Assembly: GCA_045631905.1 (NCBI GenBank)
Contig: JAZQVO010000005.1
Coordinates: 1 to 64,000 of the forward strand
From: HGM04593 sp045631905
GTDB taxonomy: Bacteria > Bacteroidota > Bacteroidia > Bacteroidales > Bacteroidaceae
Direction of reading: 5' to 3'
DNA: 64,000 nt
The notes under the pieces were generated by a model that was not told the origin of the DNA, made no database searches, and saw only the letters and a list, made by a program, of their open reading frames with translations. The position numbers and the translations under genes were made by a program. Positions 8,764 to 16,967 of the stretch are shown piece by piece. Every line of letters starts with the position of its first letter. Positions within the stretch are counted from its first letter, which is position 1.

Positions 8764-10686
8764 ATGTCGTTGAAAGATATATTTTTATCACTTGTTGTTG
8801 TAATTACACTTGTGGCATGCGCAAGTGTGGGCACCCCCGACGGTGGCCCGTTCGACGAAGAGGCACCTGTCTTTTTGTCGGGCTCGCCCGCGCCTAATGC
8901 TCTTAATGTGAAAGACCACAGGGTGGTGCTCGAATTTAACGAGAACATACGTCTCGAAAACGCTTTCGAAAAGGTTGTTATCTCGCCTCCCCAAAAGGAG
9001 CAACCGCAAATAAAATACAGCGGTCACAAGATAACCGTGCAACTCGAGGATACCCTGTTGCCCAACACCACATATTCGATAGACTTTAACGATGCGATAG
9101 TCGATAATAACGAGGGTAACCCTTTGCCCGACTTTGCTTATGTCTTCTCGACCGGAGCACAGGTCGATACATTGGGTGTGTCGGGTGTAGTGCTCGAAGC
9201 ATCGAACCTCGAACCTATAAAAGGCATTATGGTGGGTATACACTCGCTGTTGAGCGACACAGCATTTACCACAAAGCCTTTCGACCGTGTAGCACGTACC
9301 GATAGTCGTGGTCGTTTCACAATAAAAGGTATAGCTCCCGGCAAGTACCGTGTATATGCTCTTGCCGACGCGAACAACAACTATATGTTCGACCAAAAAA
9401 GCGAGAAGATAGCCTTCATGGATACCGAGGTCAGCCCCTCGGCTGTGCGTGCCATGCGCAACGATACCATATGGCGCGATAGCGTTACCGTAGATTCGGT
9501 GCGTTTGGTGGAGTATACTCGTTATATGCCCGACGATATTGTGTTGCGTGCATTTAAAGAGAATTTCTACACACAGTACCTTGTTAAATACCCTCGCAAC
9601 AAGCACACCGATTTTACCCTCTTCTTCTCGGCTCCCAACGAGGAGCTCCCGGTGATTAAGGGGCTGAATTTCGATTTTGACGGCTCCTATATTTTGGAGG
9701 CTAGCGAGGCGAAAGATACCTTGCGTTATTGGTTGAAAGACTCCCTTGTCTATCACATGGATACCTTGCAACTTGCCGTGACATATAACGTGCCCGACTC
9801 CATGCAGGCTATAGTACCGCGCACCGACACAATATATGTAACCGCAAAGAAGAGTCGCGAAGCCGTGCTCAAAGCCGAGCGAGAGGCATTTGAAAAAGCC
9901 GAAAAAGCCTTCTTGAAGCAGGAGAAAAGAAAACCCGGGTACGACGAGAACAACCCGCCCATCTATATACCGCCTGTCAAAGAGCTTAAAATGAGCACAA
10001 CAGCAAAGTCGCAGATGGACTTTAAGAAAGAGCTTGAAATATCTTTCGAGGAGCCCCTTGCAAGCCTCGACAAGAACCTTGTTCACCTGATGCTGGTAAA
10101 GGATAGCGTGCAGACACCCATACCCTTTGTGCTTAAACAGAGCAAAAAGGAGATACGTAAATATAATATCTTTGCAGAGTGGCGTCCGGGTGAGAGCTAT
10201 CTGTTAAAGGTAGACTCGGCAGCTTTTAAAGGTCTTTACGGCGGAGTATCATATGAGTATGAGCAGAAGATGCGTTTCCGCACCCTCGACGAGTATGCCG
10301 TGCTCTATCTCACAATCCCCGGCACAGGCAACGATGCTGTGGTAGAACTTGTGGACATGAGCGACAAGGTGGTGGCAAGCGAACGCACAAAGGGTAGCAA
10401 GTGCTCGTTCTTCTTTATAACCCCGGGTAAGTATGCTTTGCGTCTTTTTATCGACAAGAATAATAACGGAAGGTGGGACACAGGCTCCTATGAACAGAAA
10501 CAGCAACCCGAGGAGCTCTTCTACTATCATGGAATACTCAATTTAAGAGCCCTTTTTGAATATGAGCAGGACGATTGGGATATAACCCTCCCGCTCGACA
10601 AGCAGAAACCGCTCGACATAACCAAGCAGAAACCCGACAAAGAGCATAAGAAGGTAAATCGCAACGCAACGCGAAAAATAAGATAG
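8764..10686 (+). CDS. Ig-like (SbsA-type) domain lipoprotein
   Basis: This is a 640-residue envelope lipoprotein (LVACAS, lipid Cys19). Residues about 33-133 match the bacterial Ig-like SbsA fold (SPAPNALNVKDHRVVLEFNE, NTTYSIDFNDAIVDNNEGN). A second beta-rich unit from about 137 reads like a carboxypeptidase-regulatory or Cna-B-like domain (DSRGRFTIKGIAPGKYRVYA). A related unit occurs near the C-terminus (FFITPGKYALRLFIDKNNNG). The middle has a Lys/Glu-rich, coiled-coil-like segment (about 360-400), and the tail after about 610 is strongly basic. The role is unknown. Its position between the GH3-like and DUF3108 genes (gaps of 4 and 7 bases) suggests a shared job at the envelope. Confidence 0.75.
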   Translation: MSLKDIFLSLVVVITLVACASVGTPDGGPFDEEAPVFLSGSPAPNALNVKDHRVVLEFNENIRLENAFEKVVISPPQKEQPQIKYSGHKITVQLEDTLLPNTTYSIDFNDAIVDNNEGNPLPDFAYVFSTGAQVDTLGVSGVVLEASNLEPIKGIMVGIHSLLSDTAFTTKPFDRVARTDSRGRFTIKGIAPGKYRVYALADANNNYMFDQKSEKIAFMDTEVSPSAVRAMRNDTIWRDSVTVDSVRLVEYTRYMPDDIVLRAFKENFYTQYLVKYPRNKHTDFTLFFSAPNEELPVIKGLNFDFDGSYILEASEAKDTLRYWLKDSLVYHMDTLQLAVTYNVPDSMQAIVPRTDTIYVTAKKSREAVLKAEREAFEKAEKAFLKQEKRKPGYDENNPPIYIPPVKELKMSTTAKSQMDFKKELEISFEEPLASLDKNLVHLMLVKDSVQTPIPFVLKQSKKEIRKYNIFAEWRPGESYLLKVDSAAFKGLYGGVSYEYEQKMRFRTLDEYAVLYLTIPGTGNDAVVELVDMSDKVVASERTKGSKCSFFFITPGKYALRLFIDKNNNGRWDTGSYEQKQQPEELFYYHGILNLRALFEYEQDDWDITLPLDKQKPLDITKQKPDKEHKKVNRNATRKIR

Positions 10687-10693
10687 TTTAGAG

Positions 10694-11503
10694 ATGAAAA
10701 AATATCTGTTTTTGCTATTGATATTGCCAGTCTGCGCAATATCTTTTGCGCAAGCTAAGAGAACACCGGCTTTCAAGTCGGGCGAGACCTTGGAGTGTGT
10801 CTTTTACTTTAATTGGAAATTTATATGGGTTAGGGCCGGTGGTGCCAAACTTATAATACGCGATACCATATATAACAACCGCGAGGCGCAATATATGTCT
10901 TTGCTCAGCTCCACAAACGAGAAGGCCGACGCTTTTTTCCCCATGCGCGACACGCTGACCGCAATATTTACAAAAGGTGATATAACCCCGTTGTATTATC
11001 GTAAAGTGTCGGTGCAGGGTAATCGTAGCTACCTAAACGAGGTGTGGTATAATTATGTGCAGGGTAACAAGGTAGAACTTCTGCAACACTATAAACGCTC
11101 GGGGCGCGAGTCGGTATATGTTAAGGAGACGCGCGAAAGAGGTGTTTACGATATGATGAGCGTGCTTGCCTATGCGCGAACACTCGATTTTTCGGGCTAC
11201 AAACCGGGCCAGCGCATATATTTCCCCATAGCAACAGGGCGCAAGGTAGAGCAACAAAGCCTCATATACAGGGGTAAAAAGACCATGGAGGATACCAACG
11301 GTCGTAAATATGATTGTATGGAAATTTCGCTTGTTAAGCGCGACGACAAAAATAAAGAGAAGGCTATTATAGATTTTTATGTGACCGACGACAAGAACCA
11401 TATGCCTGTGTTGCTCGATCTTGCTCTTAATTTCGGTTCGGCCAAGGCTCGTTTGTCTAGCCACAAGGGGCTTCTCTATCCTTTGGTTCTATCTAAGAAA
11501 TAA
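10694..11503 (+). CDS. DUF3108 exported protein
   Basis: This 269-residue protein has an N-terminal signal peptide (about 1-19, ending SFAQA) and the DUF3108 pattern: FKSGETLECVFYFNWKFIWV near the mature start, then long alternating beta strands and a late MEISLVKRDDKNKEKAIIDF. The family is expected to form a periplasmic beta-clam. No enzymatic residues are known and I do not claim a function. It is the last gene of the run beginning with the GH3-like gene, 7 bases after the Ig-like lipoprotein, and a bidirectional terminator lies 40 bases downstream. Confidence 0.8.
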   Translation: MKKYLFLLLILPVCAISFAQAKRTPAFKSGETLECVFYFNWKFIWVRAGGAKLIIRDTIYNNREAQYMSLLSSTNEKADAFFPMRDTLTAIFTKGDITPLYYRKVSVQGNRSYLNEVWYNYVQGNKVELLQHYKRSGRESVYVKETRERGVYDMMSVLAYARTLDFSGYKPGQRIYFPIATGRKVEQQSLIYRGKKTMEDTNGRKYDCMEISLVKRDDKNKEKAIIDFYVTDDKNHMPVLLDLALNFGSAKARLSSHKGLLYPLVLSKK

Positions 11504-11541
11504 GTTTTTCGCTGTTTAAGTATTATTCAGCCGAGTAATAT

Positions 11542-11580
11542 AATAAAGCCGAGACAAAATCTTTTTGTCTCGGCTTTATT
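11542..11580. terminator. Bidirectional terminator between DUF3108 gene and thrA
   Basis: Arms 11542-11559 and 11563-11580 form a perfect 18-base stem (core AGCCGAGACAAAA) with A-rich and T-rich flanks. The genes on both sides converge on it, so it can serve either strand. Confidence 0.9.
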
Positions 11581-11608
11581 GTTAATTATAACCTTATGTG
11601 TTATTTGG

Positions 11609-14044
11609 TTAAATATTTGCTATACGCATGATGTCGGCAAAAACTCCGGCGGCTGTAACGCTTGCTCCGGCACCATAACCCTTGATAATCATGGGGTCCT
11701 TGTAGCGTTCGGTGTTGAGCATTATGATGTTGTTACTGCCCTCGAGGTTATAGAAGGGGTGTTTTTCATCGACCTTGCACAACGAAACAGAGCCTTTGCC
11801 GTCTTCGAGCTTGGCAATAAAACGCCAGTGCATCTTTTCGGCTTCGAGCTTGCAACGCTCCTCCTCGAATTTCTCGTTGAGCTCGGGGAGCTTTGCCCAG
11901 AAGTTTTCCAAACTGCCCTCGAAGAGCTCGTTGGGGATAAACAGGTTGGCCTCAACCTCCTCTTGCTCAATAACGTAGCCGGCCTCGCGTGCGAGGATAA
12001 CCAATTTGCGCATAACGTCTTTACCGCAGAGGTCGATACGGGGGTCGGGCTCGCTGAAGCCCTTCTCCTTGGCAAGTCGCACAGCTTCGCTCATGGGTAT
12101 ATCCTTGCTCAGCACGTTAAAGATGAAGTTGAGGGTACCGCTAAGCACGGCCTCTATCTTCAAAATCTTGTCACCGCTGTTTATAAGGTCGTTTATGGTG
12201 TTTATGACAGGTAGGCCTGCACCTACGTTGGTCTCGAACAGGTATTTTATGTTGCGCTGACGGGCTATCTGTTTCAGCTTGCTGTATGTGGCATAGTCGC
12301 TCGATGCTGCTATCTTGTTGGCCGCAACAACCGATATGTTATGCGACAAAAGGTCGGCATATATGCTTGCAACTTCGCCATTTGCTGTACAATCGACAAA
12401 AACAGAGTTAAAGATGTTCATGTCGATAATCTCCTCGCGCAATTTGTAGATGTTGCTCTCTTTACTTGTGGCAAGTGTCTCGCGGTAGTTGTCGAGGCAG
12501 AGGCCGTCGCGGTTGAATATCGCATTGTGGCTGTTTGCTATACCAACAACATTGAGCATGAGGCCGTGCTCCTTCTTTAATGTCTCTTGTTGCGATGCTA
12601 TCTGCTCAATGAGGCTGCTACCCACGGTGCCGATACCGCAAATAAAGAGGTTAAGAACCTTGTATTCCGAGAGGAAGAAAGAGTCGTGTATAACATTCAG
12701 GGTTTTTCTCAACTGCTCGTCTTTAACCACGAATGAGATGTTTGTCTCTTGTGCGCCCTGTGCACATGCCACCACGTTTATACCGTTACGGCCGAGTGTC
12801 TGGAACAGCTTGCCGATGATACCGGGAGTGTGACGCATGTTCTCGCCCACTATGGCAACGGTCGATAGGTTGGTCTGTGCGGTGACAGCCTCCATCATGC
12901 CCATGGCAATCTCTTTCTTGAACTCTTCGTTGAGTGCTGTACACGCCTTGGCGGCATCTTGGTGACGCAAACCGAGCGAGGTGCTGTTTTCCGACGATGC
13001 CTGTGCAACAAAGAACACGCTTACATCGGCGGTTGCGAGTGCGTGGAATATTCGGTGGTTCACACCTACCACGCCCACCATGCCAAGTCCCTGTACGGTG
13101 AGAAGGTCGGTGTCGCTAATGCTCGATATACCTTTGATTATGCGTTCGCTGCTACCGCAGTGAGCACTTATTATGGTGCCTTCGCCCTCGGGGTTGTATG
13201 TGTTGCGAATCTTTATGGGGATATTTGCTTTAAAAACAGGGTATATTGTGGGTGGGTACACAACCTTTGCGCCGAAGTTGCATAGCTCGGTAGCCTCTAC
13301 ATAGCTGAGGCTGTCGATGGTGTATGCTGTGTTTATCACGCGGGGGTCGGCTGTCATAAAGCCGTCTACATCGGTCCATATTTCGAGCATGTTGGCGTTG
13401 AGGGCCGCTGCAAGAATGGCTGCCGTGTAGTCGGAACCGCCACGGCCGAGGTTGGTGGTCTCGCCTGTCTCTTTGTCCGACGAGATGAAGCCGGGGGCAA
13501 CAACTATCCTGTCGTTGTGAGTAGAAAAGTACTCCTGTATGAGTTTGTCGGTTGCTTCGTCGGCAAGCAGGTATTTGTGATGTTTCCTTTCGGTCTTAAT
13601 GTACTTGCGCGAGTTGAAACGTACAGCACCATCGATGAGGGCTGTTACTATTCGGCTCGAAAGTCTCTCGCCGTAGCTCACCACGGTAGCTTCGGTTTTG
13701 TGTGTGGTGTTGTTTATGAGCGACAAGCCCAGATAGATGTTTTGTAGCTGGTTGAGCAGGGTATCGACCTCTTGTAGCAGGGCGTTGCGCTTTTCTTCGT
13801 CGGTTATAACTGCGTATATGAGGTCGTGGTGACGTGCCACAACTGCTTGAAACTCGTCGTTGAAGGCTTCGTCGCCTGCAACTGCCATGTTCGATATCTT
13901 TATTAGTTTGTCGGTTACACCACCGAGTGCCGAAACAACAACAATAACCTGCTCGGTTTTGGCTGCCTCTTCTACTATGTTCTTTAAATTAAGAATGCTG
14001 TTTACGGAACCTACCGATGTTCCGCCGAATTTCATTACTTTCAT
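11609..14044 (-). CDS. thrA: Bifunctional aspartate kinase / homoserine dehydrogenase
   Basis: This 811-residue fusion catalyses the first and third steps of the aspartate pathway, supplying homoserine for threonine and methionine. The kinase domain opens with MKFGGTSVGS (residues 4-13) and has GRGGSDYTA near 206. Two regulatory ACT-type repeats occupy about 315-455 (for example VTAQTNLSTVAIVGENM), where threonine would act as feedback inhibitor. The dehydrogenase starts near 465 with the NAD(P) motif GIGTVGSS and contains NVGAGLPVINT and LSGTLNFIFN. Length and order match E. coli ThrA. It has its own promoter (14196-14226) and a leader of about 145 bases. Confidence 0.97.
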   Translation of the reverse strand: MKVMKFGGTSVGSVNSILNLKNIVEEAAKTEQVIVVVSALGGVTDKLIKISNMAVAGDEAFNDEFQAVVARHHDLIYAVITDEEKRNALLQEVDTLLNQLQNIYLGLSLINNTTHKTEATVVSYGERLSSRIVTALIDGAVRFNSRKYIKTERKHHKYLLADEATDKLIQEYFSTHNDRIVVAPGFISSDKETGETTNLGRGGSDYTAAILAAALNANMLEIWTDVDGFMTADPRVINTAYTIDSLSYVEATELCNFGAKVVYPPTIYPVFKANIPIKIRNTYNPEGEGTIISAHCGSSERIIKGISSISDTDLLTVQGLGMVGVVGVNHRIFHALATADVSVFFVAQASSENSTSLGLRHQDAAKACTALNEEFKKEIAMGMMEAVTAQTNLSTVAIVGENMRHTPGIIGKLFQTLGRNGINVVACAQGAQETNISFVVKDEQLRKTLNVIHDSFFLSEYKVLNLFICGIGTVGSSLIEQIASQQETLKKEHGLMLNVVGIANSHNAIFNRDGLCLDNYRETLATSKESNIYKLREEIIDMNIFNSVFVDCTANGEVASIYADLLSHNISVVAANKIAASSDYATYSKLKQIARQRNIKYLFETNVGAGLPVINTINDLINSGDKILKIEAVLSGTLNFIFNVLSKDIPMSEAVRLAKEKGFSEPDPRIDLCGKDVMRKLVILAREAGYVIEQEEVEANLFIPNELFEGSLENFWAKLPELNEKFEEERCKLEAEKMHWRFIAKLEDGKGSVSLCKVDEKHPFYNLEGSNNIIMLNTERYKDPMIIKGYGAGASVTAAGVFADIMRIANI

Positions 14045-14107
14045 TTTCCCTTAGTTCAATTTGTGGAATAATGGCTCTTCTTTTATGCTGTAAATAAAAA
14101 GAAATCG

Positions 14108-14123
14108 ACCACGCTTGCGTGGT
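14108..14123 (-). promoter_or_regulatory. Leader hairpin upstream of thrA (possible attenuator)
   Basis: ACCACGC and GCGTGGT pair over 7 bases around a 2-base loop in the thrA leader. On the minus strand, T-rich DNA (CGATTTCTTTTTATTT) follows, as in a weak terminator. A 54-codon frame starts upstream (ATG 14153-14151) and runs across it. Control of thrA by attenuation is possible but not shown. Confidence 0.35.
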
Positions 14124-14195
14124 CTTTTGCCCTTTCAGGCCATTCTGTTTCATGCCTTAACAGTGTAAAAAACTCCTGTCGTGGCTAATAGGTTG

Positions 14196-14226
14196 CAAAA
14201 ATAGAAACTTTGTGCTAAATAGCAAA
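14196..14226 (-). promoter_or_regulatory. Promoter of thrA
   Basis: On the minus strand, TTTG (14226-14223) is followed after 19 bases by TATTTTTG (14203-14196). Both elements match the Bacteroidetes consensus. The start site would be near 14189, about 145 bases before the ATG. Confidence 0.75.
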
Positions 14227-14242
14227 AAATAGCTCCTTTTTT

Positions 14243-15250
14243 TTATGCTAAAACGGGTAGTTCCACCATATCTTCGGCAAGTGGAATGTGTTGGGCTTTT
14301 TGTCGGCAGTATTCGGGTATGTAGTTGTGCGCAATATCGGAGTGTAGTTTGCTCAAGAAACTGTGCCTTATGAGGGAGATGTTTTTGTGCAACGGGTTTT
14401 CAAAGGGGTTGGTTATTGAGGCGAGCAGGCGGTTTATTACGCTGGGGTTCTTGCGCCCCGATATTTTGCAGTATATATTGCGTATCTCGTCGGCATAATC
14501 GCTTATCTCTTTTAGTATTATTCCTTCGGGGTGGCGCAAAAACAGTATATAGAGGGCTTTGGGTAGGGGGGCGAGCTTTATCTTTATTTGTGGGTAGAGG
14601 GGTAGCACAATGTTGTACGACTCGTCGAATTTTATGGGGCTTATTACTTGTTCCTTCCTTTCTGTTATGTTTTCGGCAAGGAGGTCTACGGCAACATATT
14701 CGCTGTTATCCCAGCTCTCTTTCTCTTCTTCGTCGCTCCCTCCCGAAGGCAGACGGTAGCTGTATGGGCCGGGTGTGTAGGTGGCGGGCACCCTGTAAGG
14801 GTTGTTGTCGCCGTGCAGGTAGGATATCTGATACGATAGCTCATACAGTGCTATCTTGTCGAGAAACGCTGTTATCTTCTCTTTGGTGTCGCCGGGGTAT
14901 ATGCTCTCTTCGTGTATGGTACAGCTACCACCGCGTACTCTGTTGCATATGTATATGAGCTTGCCTGCTTTACAGCTCTTTTTATGTTCGGCCAGGCGTA
15001 GGGCTAGTTCTTCTTTTGTGAGTGTGGGCTCCTGACGCAGTATGAGTTTTTCTACTGTGTATGGCCCGAAGAACGAACTTTGCACTATTGTGTACTTGTC
15101 GCAGAAGATTCTTTTTGAGCGCAGGTACTCCATGAAAGCCTGCATGCGTGCTTTCATGTAACGGTTTGTTGCTCTGTCGTTGCCTTTGACATAGAATAGC
15201 GAAAAGTAACAGCCGTCAAATATTGCCGAATTGCTTATGTTTCTTATCAT
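14243..15250 (-). CDS. Uncharacterised Bacteroidales protein
   Basis: I do not recognise a named function. The open frame extends to 15325, but ATG 15250 (335 residues, MIRNISNSAIFDGCYFSLFY) is the better start because the longer version would overlap the menA promoter. The N-terminal half is basic with Tyr/Lys-rich helices. The middle (about 165-195) is Ser/Glu-rich and looks like a linker. The C-terminal half carries LPKALYILFLRHPEGIILKE followed by Asn/Pro/Ile-rich helices. I recall that segment as the core of a family of orphan Bacteroidales proteins, in which it looks like a small helical, perhaps DNA- or protein-binding, domain. It stands alone, upstream of thrA on the same strand and divergent from menA. 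Confidence 0.65.
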   Translation of the reverse strand: MIRNISNSAIFDGCYFSLFYVKGNDRATNRYMKARMQAFMEYLRSKRIFCDKYTIVQSSFFGPYTVEKLILRQEPTLTKEELALRLAEHKKSCKAGKLIYICNRVRGGSCTIHEESIYPGDTKEKITAFLDKIALYELSYQISYLHGDNNPYRVPATYTPGPYSYRLPSGGSDEEEKESWDNSEYVAVDLLAENITERKEQVISPIKFDESYNIVLPLYPQIKIKLAPLPKALYILFLRHPEGIILKEISDYADEIRNIYCKISGRKNPSVINRLLASITNPFENPLHKNISLIRHSFLSKLHSDIAHNYIPEYCRQKAQHIPLAEDMVELPVLA

Positions 15251-15325
15251 CGACAGTGTGGTGCAAATATTTGTTGAGATAGCGAAAATAGGAATAATTA
15301 TTGAAAAAGGAAAGCGGATATTCAT

Positions 15326-15333
15326 TATCTTTG
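15326..15333 (+). promoter_or_regulatory. -7 element of the menA operon promoter
   Basis: TATCTTTG matches TAnnTTTG. TTG at 15301-15303 lies 22 bases upstream, slightly farther than usual. The ATG is at 15410, giving a leader of about 70 bases. Confidence 0.55.
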
Positions 15334-15409
15334 CAACGAGAATGTATTATGGCTCCTTTTTGCCTGTGCTCATCGTTAATATTAATATTAATATTAAAAG
15401 ATTGTATTT

Positions 15410-16324
15410 ATGTATTCAAGAATTTTATTTGCTTCTTCGAAACACTCTTTAAAGGACTGGTTTGTTGCAACACGTCCGTGGTCGTACCCCGCATCGGTTA
15501 TACCGGTGTTTGTTACCCTTGCCTATCTTTATTGGTTGGGGTGCGATGTAAATTGGGCTCTTGGCTTGTGGGCTTTGCTTAATATCGTTCTTTTTCATGC
15601 TGCGGCAAATACATGGAGCGATTATTTCGACTACAAGAAAGGGGTGGACCGTGAGGATACGATAGGTGGTGTCTCTATAACAAGCGGTAAATTCGAGGCT
15701 CGTGAGATACGCTCGTTGGCTATGTGGCTTTTGGCTGTTTCGGTGTTTTCGGGTTTGCTGTTGCTCATGTGCACAGGTCTGCCTGTTCTCTACATGGGCC
15801 TTGCAGGTGCCTTGTTGATACTGCTCTACCCATGGTTCAAGTATCATGCTCTTGGCGATGTGGATATTTTTATAACCTTTTCTTTGTTGCCCGTCTTGGG
15901 TACTTCGTATGTTGCGACAGGAGCCTTTTTTGTACATGTGATGTTTTTAACGGTTCCCATAGGGTTGATAACCGTGGGTATCCTGCACATAAACAATACC
16001 CGTGATATTGAACCCGATCGTCGTGCCGGTATATTAACCTTTGCCATGCTTGCGGGTCGTAGAATATCGGTTTTTCTTTATTGCGCGGAGGTCCTTTTCC
16101 CCTTTGCGTGGGTTGTGATGTGTGCCTATCGCGGTTTTTTCCCGTGGTGGTCGTTGCTGGTGTTGCTTGCTCTTGTGCCTGCTCTTGGCAATGTGGCAAG
16201 GGCTTGCCGTTATCCCAAAGAGAGTGCCGAGGTGCTTTATGGGTTAGACGAGCTTACAGCTAAATTACAGCTTATGTTCGGCTTGTTACTTGCTTTGTCG
16301 TTCTTTGTTGCCGGGTTGCTTTAA
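15410..16324 (+). CDS. menA: 1,4-dihydroxy-2-naphthoate polyprenyltransferase
   Basis: This 304-residue integral membrane protein of the UbiA superfamily attaches the prenyl chain to dihydroxynaphthoate, the membrane step of menaquinone synthesis. The first Asp-rich motif is NTWSDYFDYKKGVD (67-80) and the second is NNTRDIEPDRRAG near 205. Both bind Mg-diphosphate. Eight or nine hydrophobic segments are visible. The substrate is set by the family pattern and by the expectation that Bacteroidales respire with menaquinone. The stop codon is followed directly by the ATG of the CPBP gene. Confidence 0.92.
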   Translation: MYSRILFASSKHSLKDWFVATRPWSYPASVIPVFVTLAYLYWLGCDVNWALGLWALLNIVLFHAAANTWSDYFDYKKGVDREDTIGGVSITSGKFEAREIRSLAMWLLAVSVFSGLLLLMCTGLPVLYMGLAGALLILLYPWFKYHALGDVDIFITFSLLPVLGTSYVATGAFFVHVMFLTVPIGLITVGILHINNTRDIEPDRRAGILTFAMLAGRRISVFLYCAEVLFPFAWVVMCAYRGFFPWWSLLVLLALVPALGNVARACRYPKESAEVLYGLDELTAKLQLMFGLLLALSFFVAGLL

Positions 16325-16939
16325 ATGAAAAAGGTTATTTTCACTTTGGTGGTGGCTACTGTTTTGTGGACAGTGATGTTCTCTCCGCCGACAGCTCCGT
16401 ATGTAAATTTTTGGTACATGATGACAGGCTCGGCGTGTGTGCTTTCACTGCTTGCCACGCTCTTTGCACCCGGTTGGTGGCGACGTGTACATTTTACCCT
16501 TACCGATGTGCTCATGGGTGTTGCCATCGCTGTTGCCTTGTGGGGCATATTCTGGGTGGGCGATAAACTATCGCAGTTAATGTTCGACTTTGCCCGCCCG
16601 CAAGTCGATAATATATATGGCATGAAGGAGGGTGAGTCGCCCTTGGTGCTCACCCTGCTGATGCTCTTTCTCATAGGCCCTGCCGAGGAGATTTTCTGGC
16701 GTGGTTACATACAGCAGAATCTATCTCAGCGGTGGAGCGCCAACGTGGGTTTTGTGGTTACAACAGCGGTTTATGCACTTGTGCATGCAGGCTCGTGTAA
16801 CTTCATGCTTACCATGGCTGCTCTTGTGGCAGGTCTTGTGTGGGGTGTGCTTTATCGTTTTTTCCCCGAAAGGCTTGGTGCTATAATAATATCTCATGCG
16901 TTGTGGGACGTGGCGGTGTTTGTGTGGTTCCCTATATGA
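16325..16939 (+). CDS. CPBP-family intramembrane metalloprotease
   Basis: This 204-residue polytopic membrane protein has about six hydrophobic segments. The CPBP/Abi motifs are all present: EEIFWRGY (motif 1, near 122-129), His in VHAGSCNF (motif 2) and ISHALWD near the C-terminus (motif 3). They would form the glutamate- and histidine-based active site seen in Rce1-type proteases. Bacterial members act in prenylated-protein-like processing or bacteriocin immunity; the substrate here is unknown. It starts on the base after the menA stop codon, so it is certainly cotranscribed with it. Confidence 0.88.
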   Translation: MKKVIFTLVVATVLWTVMFSPPTAPYVNFWYMMTGSACVLSLLATLFAPGWWRRVHFTLTDVLMGVAIAVALWGIFWVGDKLSQLMFDFARPQVDNIYGMKEGESPLVLTLLMLFLIGPAEEIFWRGYIQQNLSQRWSANVGFVVTTAVYALVHAGSCNFMLTMAALVAGLVWGVLYRFFPERLGAIIISHALWDVAVFVWFPI

Positions 16940-16967
16940 TATTATTGTTTTTTTGAGAATGTTTTTT

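Noticed and set aside
7542..8948. 468-codon open frame on the minus strand opposite the GH3-like gene
   Set aside because: The plus-strand frame has clear family motifs, while the antisense product is rich in His/Cys/Tyr without any domain. It is a composition shadow of the plus-strand gene.
8788..10086. 432-codon minus-strand frame opposite the Ig-like lipoprotein gene
   Set aside because: The sequence is low-complexity in aromatic and His residues and lacks a start context or domain; the plus-strand lipoprotein is well supported.
11579..12214. Plus-strand 211-codon frame antisense to thrA
   Set aside because: thrA is certain on the other strand and the antisense product matches nothing I know.
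16325..16939. Phage-abortive-infection (Abi) system based on the CPBP/Abi motif
   Set aside because: The gene is fused by position to menA, with no toxin, antitoxin or phage-defence neighbours; a housekeeping protease is more likely.
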